This document shows positions 31,813 to 41,437 of a DNA stretch of 47,615 nt, in pieces. Where the stretch lies: contig JAJCZW010000002.1 of assembly GCA_029262155.1 (NCBI GenBank), forward strand, positions 1 through 47,615. Reading direction: 5' to 3'. Position 1 is the first letter of the stretch. Every line of letters begins with the position of its first letter. The translations under genes and the position numbers were made by a program. This DNA is from Gemmatimonadota bacterium. Lineage in GTDB: Bacteria; Gemmatimonadota; Gemmatimonadetes; Gemmatimonadales; GWC2-71-9. The notes beneath the pieces are model-generated. The model was not told the DNA's origin and did no database searches. It was given only the letters and a program-made list of their open reading frames with translations.

Positions 31813-33854
31813 AGACGCGCGTGTATGTCGGAACGCGGTGGGCGCGCCACCTGGTGCTGTGGGGCGCACCGCTCGTCGCGGGGGGATGCTTCGATGGCGG
31901 GCCGCTCGAACCGACAGATCCTTCCACCGTCATTGCGATTGTCGTCACCCCGGCTCGGGCCTGGATCGCCGAGGGAGGAGAGGTCACCCTAACGGTACGA
32001 GGCCTGACGGCTGTGGGTGGGGAATTGGCCGGAACCGGGGCTCGGTTCCGCAGCCAGGACCCTTCCTTGGCCACGGTCTCGGAGAGTGGTACCGTGCTCG
32101 GCGTGCGTCCCGGCGAGGCCCAGATCGTCGTGGAAGCTTTTGGACACACCGTCGTATCCCACCTGTCTATCCTCCCGATCGTCCCTCCGGCCAGCGGATG
32201 GGGTCTCGATTTGGAGAGCATCAACCGATCCAGCCTGCTGGGACTCTGGGCCGGAACCAACCGCACCGTGGCCGTGGGTAGTGACGGATCGATTCTCGAA
32301 CGGGAGAGTGGTGCGTGGCAGGTCAGGCAATCACCATCCACTGAACTTCTGACCGGGGTCTGGGGTGCAAACGACGACGACATCTGGGCCGTGGGCACCG
32401 GGGGCACGATTCTCCATTTCGATGGGACGCACTGGGATCCGGTCCCCAGCCCCGTGCCGACGACGTTCCTCGGCATCTGGGGGATGGCTGCCGATGCAAT
32501 CTGGGCGGTCGGGGTGAACGTCGTTCTCCGGTACGATGGACAGACCTGGGCCGCGATGGAACTCCCTTCGGGGCCCCACGAGCTCTGGAGCATATGGGGT
32601 AGTAGTGAAGACGATCTGCATGCCGTTGGCCAGGACGGACGGATCCTACAGTTCGATGGACAACGATGGGCCGTGGTCCCAAGCCCAACTGCCGGAGTGC
32701 TCTTTGGTGTCCATGGTGTGAGTGCAAACGAAGTGTATGCGGTCGGGCTGAGTGGAACGATTCTCCTCTTTGACGGCACCACCTGGCGATCCGAAATGAG
32801 TCCGACGACATCGAACCTCTTTGGGATCGACGGCCGAGGGTCTGGTACGGTGACGGCGGTTGGCAACCGCGGCGTCGTCATTCGGCGAACCGGGCAAAAT
32901 TGGACTCTGGTGCCACAACCGGTGTCATCCGATAACCTGCGGGCCGTGAGCGTCGAAGGGCCGGACCGCTTCCGAGTCGCGGGGTGGAGCGGAACGATCC
33001 TGGCCCGGGCAACCGGGAGTTGGATTGCGGAAGCCGCTGGAGACGATCTGTTTGCCCTGACCTTGACCCGGGAGGGGTCGGTGTGGGTCGCAGGCCTGGC
33101 TGGGACGGTACTCCGGCAAGAGGGACCGGCGTGGCCCCGGATCATGGTGCCGACTCCTAACGCCATCTTTGGGCTCGCGGGAAATTCCGATCAGGATCTC
33201 ATCGCGGTCGGCGACTCAAGCACTATTCTGCATTACGACGGAGCAGTGTGGTCACCCGTGGTCCTGTCTTCCGGTGCTCCATCTCTTCCCATCCTTTGGC
33301 GGAGTGTGTGGATGGCTCCCACCGGCGATGCTGTCGTCGTGGGACAGGGGGGAAGAATTCTTCACCGAAGTGCGGGGGAGGGGGGCGCCTGGACTTCTGC
33401 TTCGTCTCCTACAGATGTTTTCCTCCGCCACGTTTTCGGATTGGACCAGTCGAAGGTGTATGCCGTGGGCGATGGCGGGGCCATCCTTATATTCGATGGC
33501 AGCTCCTGGCGTGTCATGCCGAGCCCTGTCCGGAGTACGATCCGGGGGATTTGGGGGAGTGGAGTCGACGATCTGTTTGCCGTCGGAGATGGTGGAGTGA
33601 TCCTGCGCTTCGACGGTCAACGGTGGTACACGATGGCGAGTCCGGTCACCTCGGACCTCCGTGCCGTCTGGGGTACCGGCCCAATCGATGTCTATGCCGT
33701 TGGGGAGGATGGAGTCGTCTTGCGCTACGACGGTAGCCGGTGGTCCGAACAGTTTCGGATCCCGGTGACCTTCCTGCTCGGGATCAGCGGACGGAATGGC
33801 AAGATCGTCGCGGTGGGCCAGGGCATGCACGTTTTGACTGGATTCCATCCTTAA
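31809..33854 (+). CDS. Ig-like/beta-propeller lipoprotein
   Basis: 681-residue surface lipoprotein: lipobox LVAGGC (Cys27), a BIG2-like Ig domain (about 40-125, IVVTPARAWIAEGGEVTL...), then about a dozen repeats of roughly 40 residues of the form VWG...DVYAVGxxGxILxFDGxxW, which would fold as one or two beta-propellers. Good copies include DIWAVGTGGTILHFDG, DLFAVGDGGVILRFDG and DVYAVGEDGVVLRYDG. No catalytic site is visible; adhesion or ligand binding at the cell surface is inferred. The start overlaps the SDR stop by four bases (ATGA), an odd pairing of a cytoplasmic enzyme and a surface protein. Confidence 0.8.
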   Translation: MKTRVYVGTRWARHLVLWGAPLVAGGCFDGGPLEPTDPSTVIAIVVTPARAWIAEGGEVTLTVRGLTAVGGELAGTGARFRSQDPSLATVSESGTVLGVRPGEAQIVVEAFGHTVVSHLSILPIVPPASGWGLDLESINRSSLLGLWAGTNRTVAVGSDGSILERESGAWQVRQSPSTELLTGVWGANDDDIWAVGTGGTILHFDGTHWDPVPSPVPTTFLGIWGMAADAIWAVGVNVVLRYDGQTWAAMELPSGPHELWSIWGSSEDDLHAVGQDGRILQFDGQRWAVVPSPTAGVLFGVHGVSANEVYAVGLSGTILLFDGTTWRSEMSPTTSNLFGIDGRGSGTVTAVGNRGVVIRRTGQNWTLVPQPVSSDNLRAVSVEGPDRFRVAGWSGTILARATGSWIAEAAGDDLFALTLTREGSVWVAGLAGTVLRQEGPAWPRIMVPTPNAIFGLAGNSDQDLIAVGDSSTILHYDGAVWSPVVLSSGAPSLPILWRSVWMAPTGDAVVVGQGGRILHRSAGEGGAWTSASSPTDVFLRHVFGLDQSKVYAVGDGGAILIFDGSSWRVMPSPVRSTIRGIWGSGVDDLFAVGDGGVILRFDGQRWYTMASPVTSDLRAVWGTGPIDVYAVGEDGVVLRYDGSRWSEQFRIPVTFLLGISGRNGKIVAVGQGMHVLTGFHP

Positions 33855-33922
33855 GTTGATTACGTTCAATCGGTTATAGGTTTGATCCAGACTCGGCGAC
33901 TGGGAACAATGGGTCGTTTGTC

Positions 33923-33970
33923 TTGACAAAACCTTTTATACCTCATTAAGTGAGGGGAACACTTATTGAG
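33923..33970 (+). promoter_or_regulatory. Promoter and PadR-type operator for the padR-ADOP unit
   Basis: A consensus -35 TTGACA (33923-33928) is followed, overlapping the expected -10 and start region, by CTCATTAAGTG (33942-33952), a seven-base spacer, and CACTTATTGAG (33960-33970): an 11-base inverted repeat with a single mismatch. Position and symmetry suit autorepression by the PadR protein encoded directly downstream. The -10 is poor (CATTAA at 33944-33949). Confidence 0.6.
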
Positions 33971-33981
33971 GTGAGTTCTCG

Positions 33982-34338
33982 ATGGATTCCACCGTCTCTC
34001 TCGACATTCTCCCTGGCACCGTTGATCTCCTCCTCCTCAAAACCCTCTCCTGGGGGCCGCGTCACGGATATGGCGTTTCCCAGTGGATTCGTCAGGAGAC
34101 CAACGGGAGGTTAGGCCTTGAGGATGCTGCTCTGTACCAAGCGCTTCATCGGCTCGAACGCCAAGAGGTCGTCACATCCGAATGGGGACTGTCTGATCAG
34201 AATCGTCGAGCGCGGTTCTACCAACTGACGGATAAGGGCCGTCGTCGCCTCACCGAGGAATTATCCCAATGGCACGCCTATGCTGCCGCTGTGGGGAGTC
34301 TGTTATCCGCGACGCCCTGTGGGGGAGGTGAAGGATGA
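33982..34338 (+). CDS. PadR-family transcriptional regulator
   Basis: 118-residue winged-helix regulator of the PadR type: DLLLLKTLSWGPRHGYGVSQWI (helices 1-2), ALYQALHRLERQEVV (recognition helix and turn), WGLSDQNRRARFYQLTDKGRR (wing). It fits the short PadR group that lies next to ADOP permeases in Acidobacteriota and Gemmatimonadota and is expected to repress its own operon. GAGGTG precedes the ATG by eight bases. Its stop overlaps the permease start (ATGA). Confidence 0.92.
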   Translation: MDSTVSLDILPGTVDLLLLKTLSWGPRHGYGVSQWIRQETNGRLGLEDAALYQALHRLERQEVVTSEWGLSDQNRRARFYQLTDKGRRRLTEELSQWHAYAAAVGSLLSATPCGGGEG

Positions 34339-36956
34339 GTGGTTTTCAGTTCCCTTGGCGATCTCGGAGAATGATAGAGGGAGAAATCGAGGAGGAGTTT
34401 CGTCTCCACCTCGAGCTCCGAACCGAGGAGCTTGTCGCGAATGGGGCCAGTCCGGAGTCTGCGTTGCGGCAGGCCCAGGAGGAGTTCGGCGATATCGATG
34501 CCGCACGCAGGTATTGCCGCGGAGAGGATCAACGTCACGAGCGCCGCCGTCGATGGCGGGATACGTCGGAAGACGTTGTTCGGGACTTGGGCTACGCGAT
34601 TCGGAGCCTGTGGCGGAGCCCGGGTTACACGGTCACCAGTGGCATCACGTTGGCGCTCGGGCTTGGGATTACCGTAGCGGTCTTCAGCGTAGTCCATGGC
34701 ATCCTGCTCCGCCCGCTGCCGTATCCCGACCAGGACCGTATCGTTACCCTCTCCCAGGTTGACACCAGAAGGGGGTCGCGAGAGTTCGTTTCTGCCGCAA
34801 ACCTCAGGGACTGGCATGACCGTTCGACGCTCTTCTCCGCGATGGCGGTCGCGGAGCCGTTTAGTGTCGATCTTTTCGGAGATGGTCCGCCAGTTTCACT
34901 CCAGGCATGGTTGGTGAGCGAGGAATGGATGGAGACCCTCGGTCTTCGGCCGGTGTTGGGCCCGGGCCTCCGACCCGAATATTTCCTTCCGGGGGCTGAA
35001 CCTGTCGTCATGGTGAGTTACGCCACTTGGCTTCGCCAGTTTGGGGGTGACTCGTTGATTGTAGGACGTTCTCTTACCCTGGACGGCGAGCCCGTTCTGG
35101 TGGCCGGCGTACTACCGCCCACCCTACGCTACCCCTCTGTCTCGGACCTCTGGCTCCCGCGGGCCTTCCAGCCGGGCGACGCGAGTGCTCGCCCTCGAAA
35201 CTATCTACGGGGAATTGCCAAGCTCCGAGATGGCGTATCGATCGAGCAGGCCAACGGTGAACTCGCGCGAATTTCGACGGTACTCCAGGAGGAGTACCCA
35301 CGCATCAACGCCGGTATCGTCGCCGAGGGGAAGCCGATTGTCGATGAATTGTTAGGCGATGTACGCACCGACCTTTGGGTCCTGTTTGGTGCGGTGATTC
35401 TGTTGCTTCTCGTGGCCGTTACCAATGTTGTTCATCTTGCGATCGCCAGGGCCACCAAGCAGGGCCGAGACATTGCTCTCCGTGCTGCCCTGGGTGCGGG
35501 CCGGGCGCGCTTGATCCGACAAGCCTCGGTCGAGAATCTCCTCTTGGTAGTGGGATCCACCGTCGCCGGATTTGGGATAGCGCATCTGGCGATTCGTGCC
35601 ATGGTCTTATGGGCTCCGGCTGATCTTCCGCGGGTCACCGAGATCAGCTTCGATCCTACGGTGGTGGCTGCGGGGATACTGGCAGCCATCCTGACCGCCA
35701 TGACGTGCGGACTTGTTCCTGCGGTGTTCTCCTTGCGCTCCAGCGGATCGAGCTTGTTGCGCGCAACCCCGAGTGGTGGTGGCCGACGTGATGCACGTTT
35801 TCGCCATGGGTTGGTGGCACTCGAGGTTGCGATGGCGGTCATGCTGCTCGTTGGTGCCGGATTACTCGGTCGGAGCTTCGTCGCTCTGCTCCAACAAGAC
35901 CTCGGGTACGAGACCGAGGGTCGACTGGGGTTCACTATCCATGTCTGGGACAAATACCCCGACGTGGCCCAACGGGTGCAATTCTTTCGCGACGCTGTCG
36001 ACCGACTCGCCACGGTTCCGGGTGTTGAATCCGTCGGAGCAGGATCGGCGCTCCCTCTCTCCAAAGAAGGATCGGAGATTCGCCGCCCAGTACAGGTCGA
36101 CGACGAGCTGCCGGGTGACCAGCCGGCCCCCGAGGTTGTGCTGACCTACGTCACTCCGGAGTATTTCGGGGTCCTTGGCATCCCCCTCCAGGATGGGAGG
36201 ATGTTTCAGCGGGGTGAGAACACGGCCGTTGCCATCGTGAGCCAGGAAGCGGCCCGTCAGTTCTGGCCCGGACGATCGCCTCTCGGGCGCCGTATCTCGC
36301 TGATTGGGGATGTGACGGCGTTTACGGTGATCGGGGTCGTCGGTGATGTCCGTTATGCTGGATACGATGATCGCATAGCCCCGGGGCTCTACCTCTCAAA
36401 CGATCAGGTCGGGTTTGGATCGATGACGTTCACCGTGAACTCCGCCCTGCCGACGAACGCTATTCTCCCCGCACTTCAGGAGGCAATGACGGAGCTCAAC
36501 CCGCTGATTGCCCTCGGAGGAATCGAGGAATTTAGGTCACTGCTTGGCGACACAGTGGCCGGTCGTCGCTATGTCCTTGGGCTGCTCGGCGGGTTCTCTG
36601 TTATGGCATCGCTGCTCGCTCTGCTGGGGATCTACGGTATCCTGAATTACTCGGTGGCACTGCGAACGCGTGAGATTGGGGTCCGCATGGCACTTGGCGC
36701 ACACCGAAGGGTGGTGACCAGATTGGTACTCCGGCAGGGGATGGGCATGGTGCTCTCAGGGCTTATCGCGGGCCTTCTCGGGGCCTTTGCGATGCAACGA
36801 GTGCTCGCCTCGCTGCTATTCGGGGTATCCGCGACCGACCCGGTGACATACGTCGGTCTGAGCGGGTTGGTTATTGTGTCTGCCCTCGTCGCCGCCTGGG
36901 TTCCCGCGACTCGTGCAGCCGCGATCGATCCGGCCATCACCCTCAGGGAAGAATAG
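34335..36956 (+). CDS. ADOP-family ABC transporter permease (FtsX/MacB-like)
   Basis: 873-residue membrane protein of the ADOP (acidobacterial duplicated orphan permease) type. An N-terminal helical cytoplasmic region (about 1-75, IEEEFRLHLELRTEELV) precedes two FtsX/MacB units, each with a first helix, a large periplasmic MacB_PCD domain, and three helices; typical marks are LGYAIRSLWRSPGYT, LLLVAVTNVVHLAIARATKQGRDIALR split across helices, and RTREIGVRMALGA near the end. No ATPase gene is adjacent, hence orphan. Probable role: export or mechanotransmission for an unknown substrate, controlled by the PadR gene. Confidence 0.92.
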   Translation: MSGFQFPWRSRRMIEGEIEEEFRLHLELRTEELVANGASPESALRQAQEEFGDIDAARRYCRGEDQRHERRRRWRDTSEDVVRDLGYAIRSLWRSPGYTVTSGITLALGLGITVAVFSVVHGILLRPLPYPDQDRIVTLSQVDTRRGSREFVSAANLRDWHDRSTLFSAMAVAEPFSVDLFGDGPPVSLQAWLVSEEWMETLGLRPVLGPGLRPEYFLPGAEPVVMVSYATWLRQFGGDSLIVGRSLTLDGEPVLVAGVLPPTLRYPSVSDLWLPRAFQPGDASARPRNYLRGIAKLRDGVSIEQANGELARISTVLQEEYPRINAGIVAEGKPIVDELLGDVRTDLWVLFGAVILLLLVAVTNVVHLAIARATKQGRDIALRAALGAGRARLIRQASVENLLLVVGSTVAGFGIAHLAIRAMVLWAPADLPRVTEISFDPTVVAAGILAAILTAMTCGLVPAVFSLRSSGSSLLRATPSGGGRRDARFRHGLVALEVAMAVMLLVGAGLLGRSFVALLQQDLGYETEGRLGFTIHVWDKYPDVAQRVQFFRDAVDRLATVPGVESVGAGSALPLSKEGSEIRRPVQVDDELPGDQPAPEVVLTYVTPEYFGVLGIPLQDGRMFQRGENTAVAIVSQEAARQFWPGRSPLGRRISLIGDVTAFTVIGVVGDVRYAGYDDRIAPGLYLSNDQVGFGSMTFTVNSALPTNAILPALQEAMTELNPLIALGGIEEFRSLLGDTVAGRRYVLGLLGGFSVMASLLALLGIYGILNYSVALRTREIGVRMALGAHRRVVTRLVLRQGMGMVLSGLIAGLLGAFAMQRVLASLLFGVSATDPVTYVGLSGLVIVSALVAAWVPATRAAAIDPAITLREE

Positions 36957-36965
36957 CTTGTCGAT

Positions 36966-38231
36966 CTATGGCCTGTGATCGAGATGGCGTTCTGACACGA
37001 TGACGTTGGCGACGAGCAGCCCCGCCACGAGTGCAGTGGCGACGAGTACCATCTGAAAGGCGGTGTCTACTCCCGAGACCACTTCGCGGTCGAGAAGGGA
37101 GAGGACGCTCCGGAACCCGATGCTGCCCGGCACCAACATCAACACCCCCGGCACGAGGGGCACCGATGCCGGGCGACCGGTGACATGGCTGTACACATTG
37201 CTTCCTACGCCCACGCCGAGTGCACCGAGGAACATCCCGAGTTCGGGGCCGAGTGCCGATGCGCCAACCCGGGCACCAAGAAAGGCGAGTACGCCGGAGA
37301 GTGTAATCCACCCCAGGTCGCGTAGCTCGGCCCGAAGCAGGACGGTGAACGCGCTCGCGGCGACGAGGATGGCGCCCCAGATCGCCCAACTAGGCATGGG
37401 GACGGGTGTGACCTGCGGAGGAGCGCCAAAGATGGTGCCCGCCAAGCGGGTCCCCAGGGCGACGCCGAATCCGATACCGAGAAATACCATGAACGCTCCG
37501 CTCAAACGGGCGGTGCCTGACGAGAGATGTCTGGTGCTGAGTTCTGACATCGCCGTCGTTAGCGAATACCCCGGACTGAGCACAATGAGACCAGCGAGCG
37601 TTGCGAGCGGCACCGATACCCCGCCGACCAGAACGCCGGCCGCTCCCAATGCGAGGGCCGCGCCGAAGGCGGCCACCGGTTCAAACACCCTCCCAATCGA
37701 GGGACGATAACTGGTGGCCAGGGCGAGAAGCCCGATAAACCCACCGACCCCAGTCCCGTGGAGGACCTCCGGCCAACCCCCTCCCAAGAAGAGAGCTGCG
37801 GCTCCGGAAGCGGCCGCAAAGGCGAGCGTCGTGGCGAGGGGTCCGTAGGGAGGGGTAGCGCTCTGCACTCCCTCGATCGCCTGGACCCCTTCGGATGGAG
37901 AGCATCGGCCTCCGAGGACATCGCCGGCAATCTTCTCAAGTCGTGTCAGTCGTCCTAAGTCGGTGTCGCCTGGCTGGACGCGCAGGAGGTAGGTTCGTTG
38001 CGTGTCTTGAGGGCCGAACGAAGCAAAGAACGATGTGGGCGTCGAAAAGAATTGACTCGGGAGTCCCAGTCGCTCAGCCGCGAGGGCCATGATCTCTTCC
38101 AGCCGGTGCGATGCCGTTCCCGCCGAATGGAGCGCGTGGGCCAAGGTCAAGAGAAAGTCGACCCGGCCATCAGTGGACGCGGTTGTTGCATGAATCGATT
38201 CGTCCCTGCCTGACGTGCTCTCGGTATGCAT
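36966..38231 (-). CDS. ThrE-family threonine/serine exporter
   Basis: 421-residue membrane protein with the ThrE architecture in one chain: a cytoplasmic N-terminal domain (about 25-125, FLLTLAHALHSAGTASHRLEE...), then ten hydrophobic helices in two groups of five corresponding to the ThrE and ThrE_2 halves. The segments LIVLSPGYSLTTAMSEL and PLVPGVLMLVPGSIGFR are the paired loops typical of the family. Characterised members export Thr and Ser. It is convergent with the ADOP gene, nine bases apart, and divergent from the M48 gene. Confidence 0.87.
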   Translation of the reverse strand: MHTESTSGRDESIHATTASTDGRVDFLLTLAHALHSAGTASHRLEEIMALAAERLGLPSQFFSTPTSFFASFGPQDTQRTYLLRVQPGDTDLGRLTRLEKIAGDVLGGRCSPSEGVQAIEGVQSATPPYGPLATTLAFAAASGAAALFLGGGWPEVLHGTGVGGFIGLLALATSYRPSIGRVFEPVAAFGAALALGAAGVLVGGVSVPLATLAGLIVLSPGYSLTTAMSELSTRHLSSGTARLSGAFMVFLGIGFGVALGTRLAGTIFGAPPQVTPVPMPSWAIWGAILVAASAFTVLLRAELRDLGWITLSGVLAFLGARVGASALGPELGMFLGALGVGVGSNVYSHVTGRPASVPLVPGVLMLVPGSIGFRSVLSLLDREVVSGVDTAFQMVLVATALVAGLLVANVIVSERHLDHRP

Positions 38232-38376
38232 TGCGGGAAGATAAGGTCGCGGTCCCCTGGGTTGGAATTGGGCTCTATTGCGGTCTTGAATGTGCGGGGT
38301 CGATCTAGTGTCAGGCCCAGAATTGGTGTACCATCCGAGTGATCCTCAAATGCTACCGCTTGCAGGAGGCCAGGAG

Positions 38377-39828
38377 ATGGTTCGGGCCAAATGGACTTTC
38401 ATCGTACACCACCTGACCGGCCGTGTAGTGCTGTTCCTGGGCCTCCTCGGTATTGGTTGCGCCACGAATCCGGTGACCGGGAGACGCGAGTTCTCGCTGA
38501 TCAGTGAAGGTCAAGAGATCGAGATCGGTCGAACCGAATCGGCCAAGGTAGCGAGTCAGATTGGATTGTACCCCGATGCCGCCGTCCAAGCGTATGTCTC
38601 GGGCATTGGGCTCCGTCTCGCCCGCGCGTCGGAACGGCCGGACCTCCCGTGGTCGTTCCAGGTCGTGGATGATCCCGCGGTGAATGCCTTTGCGCTCCCC
38701 GGTGGATTCATCTTCGTGACCCGCGGCATTCTGACCCATCTGAACTCCGAAGCGGAGCTCGCGGCAGTGATCGGACATGAAATCGGTCATGTCACCGCCC
38801 GTCACTCGGTGCAGGCTATCTCCCGGCAACAACTCGCCCAGGTTGGATTGGGGATCGGATCCATTTTCTCTTCCACCGTGCGTGATGTGGGCGGGTTCGC
38901 GAGTGCGGGTCTGGGGGTGTTATTTCTCAAGTACGGACGGGACGCCGAGGATCAGGCGGATCAACTGGGATTTCGATATTCCTTGCAAGATGGGTACGAC
39001 GTGCGGGCGATGAGCGACGTCTTTCGCACCCTACAGGGGGTATCCGGTAGTGGTGGGGGTGGGAAGGTCCCGCAGTGGCTTTCGACGCACCCCGATCCAG
39101 AGAACCGCGTGGAGAAGAACGAGGCGCGCCTGGCGGCCCTTGGGCGCGACTTGAGCCAAGCAGTCAGGAATCGCAATACCTACCTCGCGCAAGTCAACGG
39201 TATGGTGTTCGGGCCCGATCCGCGGCAAGGCTATTTTGAGGGGACACGTTTCTATCACCCGGACCTCCAGTTTCAGATCGATTTCCCCACGGGGTGGCAG
39301 ACGGCCAATCAGACGGCGGCGGTGGTCGCCGGGAGCCCAAGCGAGGATGCCCTGGCTGCGCTATCGATAGAGACCGGTGTGACTTCGGTCGATAGCGCCT
39401 ATCGGGCATTTGCGGCTTCGAATGGCATCACGGCCTCATCGCCTCGTCGTGGCCAGGTGGGTGGACTGTCAGCGATCACCGCGGGCTTCCGCGCGACCTC
39501 TGATCAAGGGGAGCTGGTCGGGGAGGCAACCTTCCTCGTCCATCGCGGGACAGTCTATCGTATCCTGGGCTATGGCTCGGCCGCAGGGTTTCGTACTCAC
39601 GGAGCCTCCCTGCGGGAAACCGCCCAGTCATTCGCTCCGGTCACTGACCGGGCGGTCTTGGATCGACAACCGATGCGGGTGTCAATCGTTCGTCTCCGTC
39701 GTGAGACTCCCCTCGACCGCTTCATGGCGTCGACACCCTCTTCGATTCCACTTGAGCAACTGGCGTTGATTAATGGAATCGCAGTCGATGGTATCTTGCC
39801 CGCAGGCTCCGCCAAGCGGGTCCGCTAA
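38377..39828 (+). CDS. M48-family metallopeptidase lipoprotein
   Basis: Periplasmic zinc peptidase related to BepA/LoiP-type quality-control proteases. 483 residues from the ATG at 38377, chosen because AGGAGG is seven bases upstream and because the lipobox LGIGC (Cys28) then sits correctly. Zinc motif HEIGH (His134, Glu135, His138) and third ligand Glu191 in AEDQAD. After the peptidase domain (to about 270) a second domain of unknown type follows (FYHPDLQFQIDFPTGW...), ending with a segment common in M48 proteins (TPLDRFMAS..LEQLALINGI). Probable role in outer-membrane protein quality control. Stop is one base from the convergent M28 gene. Confidence 0.9.
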   Translation: MVRAKWTFIVHHLTGRVVLFLGLLGIGCATNPVTGRREFSLISEGQEIEIGRTESAKVASQIGLYPDAAVQAYVSGIGLRLARASERPDLPWSFQVVDDPAVNAFALPGGFIFVTRGILTHLNSEAELAAVIGHEIGHVTARHSVQAISRQQLAQVGLGIGSIFSSTVRDVGGFASAGLGVLFLKYGRDAEDQADQLGFRYSLQDGYDVRAMSDVFRTLQGVSGSGGGGKVPQWLSTHPDPENRVEKNEARLAALGRDLSQAVRNRNTYLAQVNGMVFGPDPRQGYFEGTRFYHPDLQFQIDFPTGWQTANQTAAVVAGSPSEDALAALSIETGVTSVDSAYRAFAASNGITASSPRRGQVGGLSAITAGFRATSDQGELVGEATFLVHRGTVYRILGYGSAAGFRTHGASLRETAQSFAPVTDRAVLDRQPMRVSIVRLRRETPLDRFMASTPSSIPLEQLALINGIAVDGILPAGSAKRVR

Positions 39829-39829
39829 G

Positions 39830-41338
39830 TTACCGGGACCCGTTGCCCTCCACAATCCGCTGATAACTTTCCGGATTCCAGACCGGACGGGCCGGAGCGT
39901 TGGCGATTTCTTCTCCGAAGTAGTAGAGAAGTCGGATAATGCGCGTCATCTTCTCGGTGTCGATCCTATCGACCTCATCGGTGACCTGGTGGTAGTCCTC
40001 GTGAACCCCATTAAAGAAGAAGAGAATGGGGATCCCCTTCCGGGCGAAGTTGAAGTGATCGGATCGTCCGTAGAAGTTCTGCTCTGGCCACCGGTCATCG
40101 ATGGCCGTCATTCCGAGGTCGGGGTGCGCGGCGTTGACATTTGCTAACGTGGTACCGAGATCGGAGTGTTCCTTGCCGATGGCCACGATCGAGTCGGGCC
40201 AATTCCTTCCGATCATATCAATGTTGATGTTGGCCACGATCTGATCGAGTGGGACGGTCGGATGATCGGCGAACCAAGCACTTCCCCAGAGACCGCGCTC
40301 TTCGCCACTCACCGTCAAGAATATGATCGAGCGCTTGGGTGGTTCCGGGAGCCTTCCAAACGCTTCCGCCAACTCGATGACACCAACTGTCCCTGACGCA
40401 TCGTCATCAGCTCCATTGGAGATTGAGTCGGCCTGACCTGACCGAATGCCGATATGGTCCATGTGGGCGGAATACACCAGATACTCATTCTTCAAGACTG
40501 GATCGCTTCCTTCCAAGATCCCGATTGTGTTGGGAGCCGTCAGAGACTCGCCGACGGTTTTCTCAAGTGCGATCGTCGTTGTAACCTGCTTGAGATCACG
40601 GAGGACAGGCCGGGTCGCGCTTCGGGTCACACTCAGGTCAACCCGGACTGCTCTGAGCAGGTCGGCGACGGCCCGTTCGTTGATCGTGAGGATGGGGCTC
40701 ACGCTCCTCTGTGGGCCTCCGTTGTCGACCGCGACTTGGGGGCGGACCTGACGTTGATGACCTCTCTCCAATTCCTCTTCGGACAGTGCCGTGGCAATGA
40801 GGATACCGTTGGCGCCACGACCGAGGAGGCGAAACGCCAGCTGGGTCGCTGGGGCGGTGCTATCGACCACGAGGAGCACAATTCTCCCCGCTGCATCAAT
40901 CGTCGCGACCGTGCTGGCCGTCACCTGCCCTCCAACGAGGAGCAGGGGCCCGCTCACCGGTTCACCAGGGATCCCAAAGCGATTGAACGCGTCACCGGTG
41001 AGCCCAATTCGCACTGAGCTGTCTCCGATGACCATCGTGACCGCGGACGTCTCGGGGTTCAGTGTGGAAGAGGTTAGGGGGTAGCGCTGAAACCAGGTTC
41101 CGTTCTCTCCTCCCGGCTTGAGGCCCACCCTCTTGAATTGGTCGGCGACGTAGGCTGCGGTCAGGTCCAACTCAGGGCTCGGCGTGTAGCGACCCATCAT
41201 TGAGTCGGCGGCGATGACCGACAGATGCTGATGGATGTCCTCGGTGAGGATTGACTCCGGGCCGGAGGGGCGGGGCGCGCCGCATCCCACTACGAGCAAG
41301 AGTGCCACGGTGGACAGCAGGGAGGTGTGTGTTCGCAT
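39830..41338 (-). CDS. M28-family aminopeptidase lipoprotein
   Basis: Exported zinc aminopeptidase, 502 residues from the ATG at 41338, where a lipobox (LLLVVGC) begins; in-frame codons upstream to 41509 would bury the signal and are rejected. The catalytic domain (about 255-485) shows His and Asp in AHMDHIG, the bridging Asp in GADDDASGT, the catalytic GEERGLWGS, Asp in INIDMIGR, and the last His in DYHQVTDEVD. A protease-associated insert lies at about 125-245. No good ribosome-binding site is visible. Its N-terminal domain marks it as a peptidase of the secreted bacterial M28 group. Confidence 0.9.
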   Translation of the reverse strand: MRTHTSLLSTVALLLVVGCGAPRPSGPESILTEDIHQHLSVIAADSMMGRYTPSPELDLTAAYVADQFKRVGLKPGGENGTWFQRYPLTSSTLNPETSAVTMVIGDSSVRIGLTGDAFNRFGIPGEPVSGPLLLVGGQVTASTVATIDAAGRIVLLVVDSTAPATQLAFRLLGRGANGILIATALSEEELERGHQRQVRPQVAVDNGGPQRSVSPILTINERAVADLLRAVRVDLSVTRSATRPVLRDLKQVTTTIALEKTVGESLTAPNTIGILEGSDPVLKNEYLVYSAHMDHIGIRSGQADSISNGADDDASGTVGVIELAEAFGRLPEPPKRSIIFLTVSGEERGLWGSAWFADHPTVPLDQIVANINIDMIGRNWPDSIVAIGKEHSDLGTTLANVNAAHPDLGMTAIDDRWPEQNFYGRSDHFNFARKGIPILFFFNGVHEDYHQVTDEVDRIDTEKMTRIIRLLYYFGEEIANAPARPVWNPESYQRIVEGNGSR

Positions 41339-41437
41339 GGGAGAGCCCAGGTTGAAGGGGAAGGCACCGATCGTCTCCGATTCGACGACCTCTGCACTCC
41401 TACGCGCAACCACCCCTTCCTGTTTCCCTAGGGCGGG

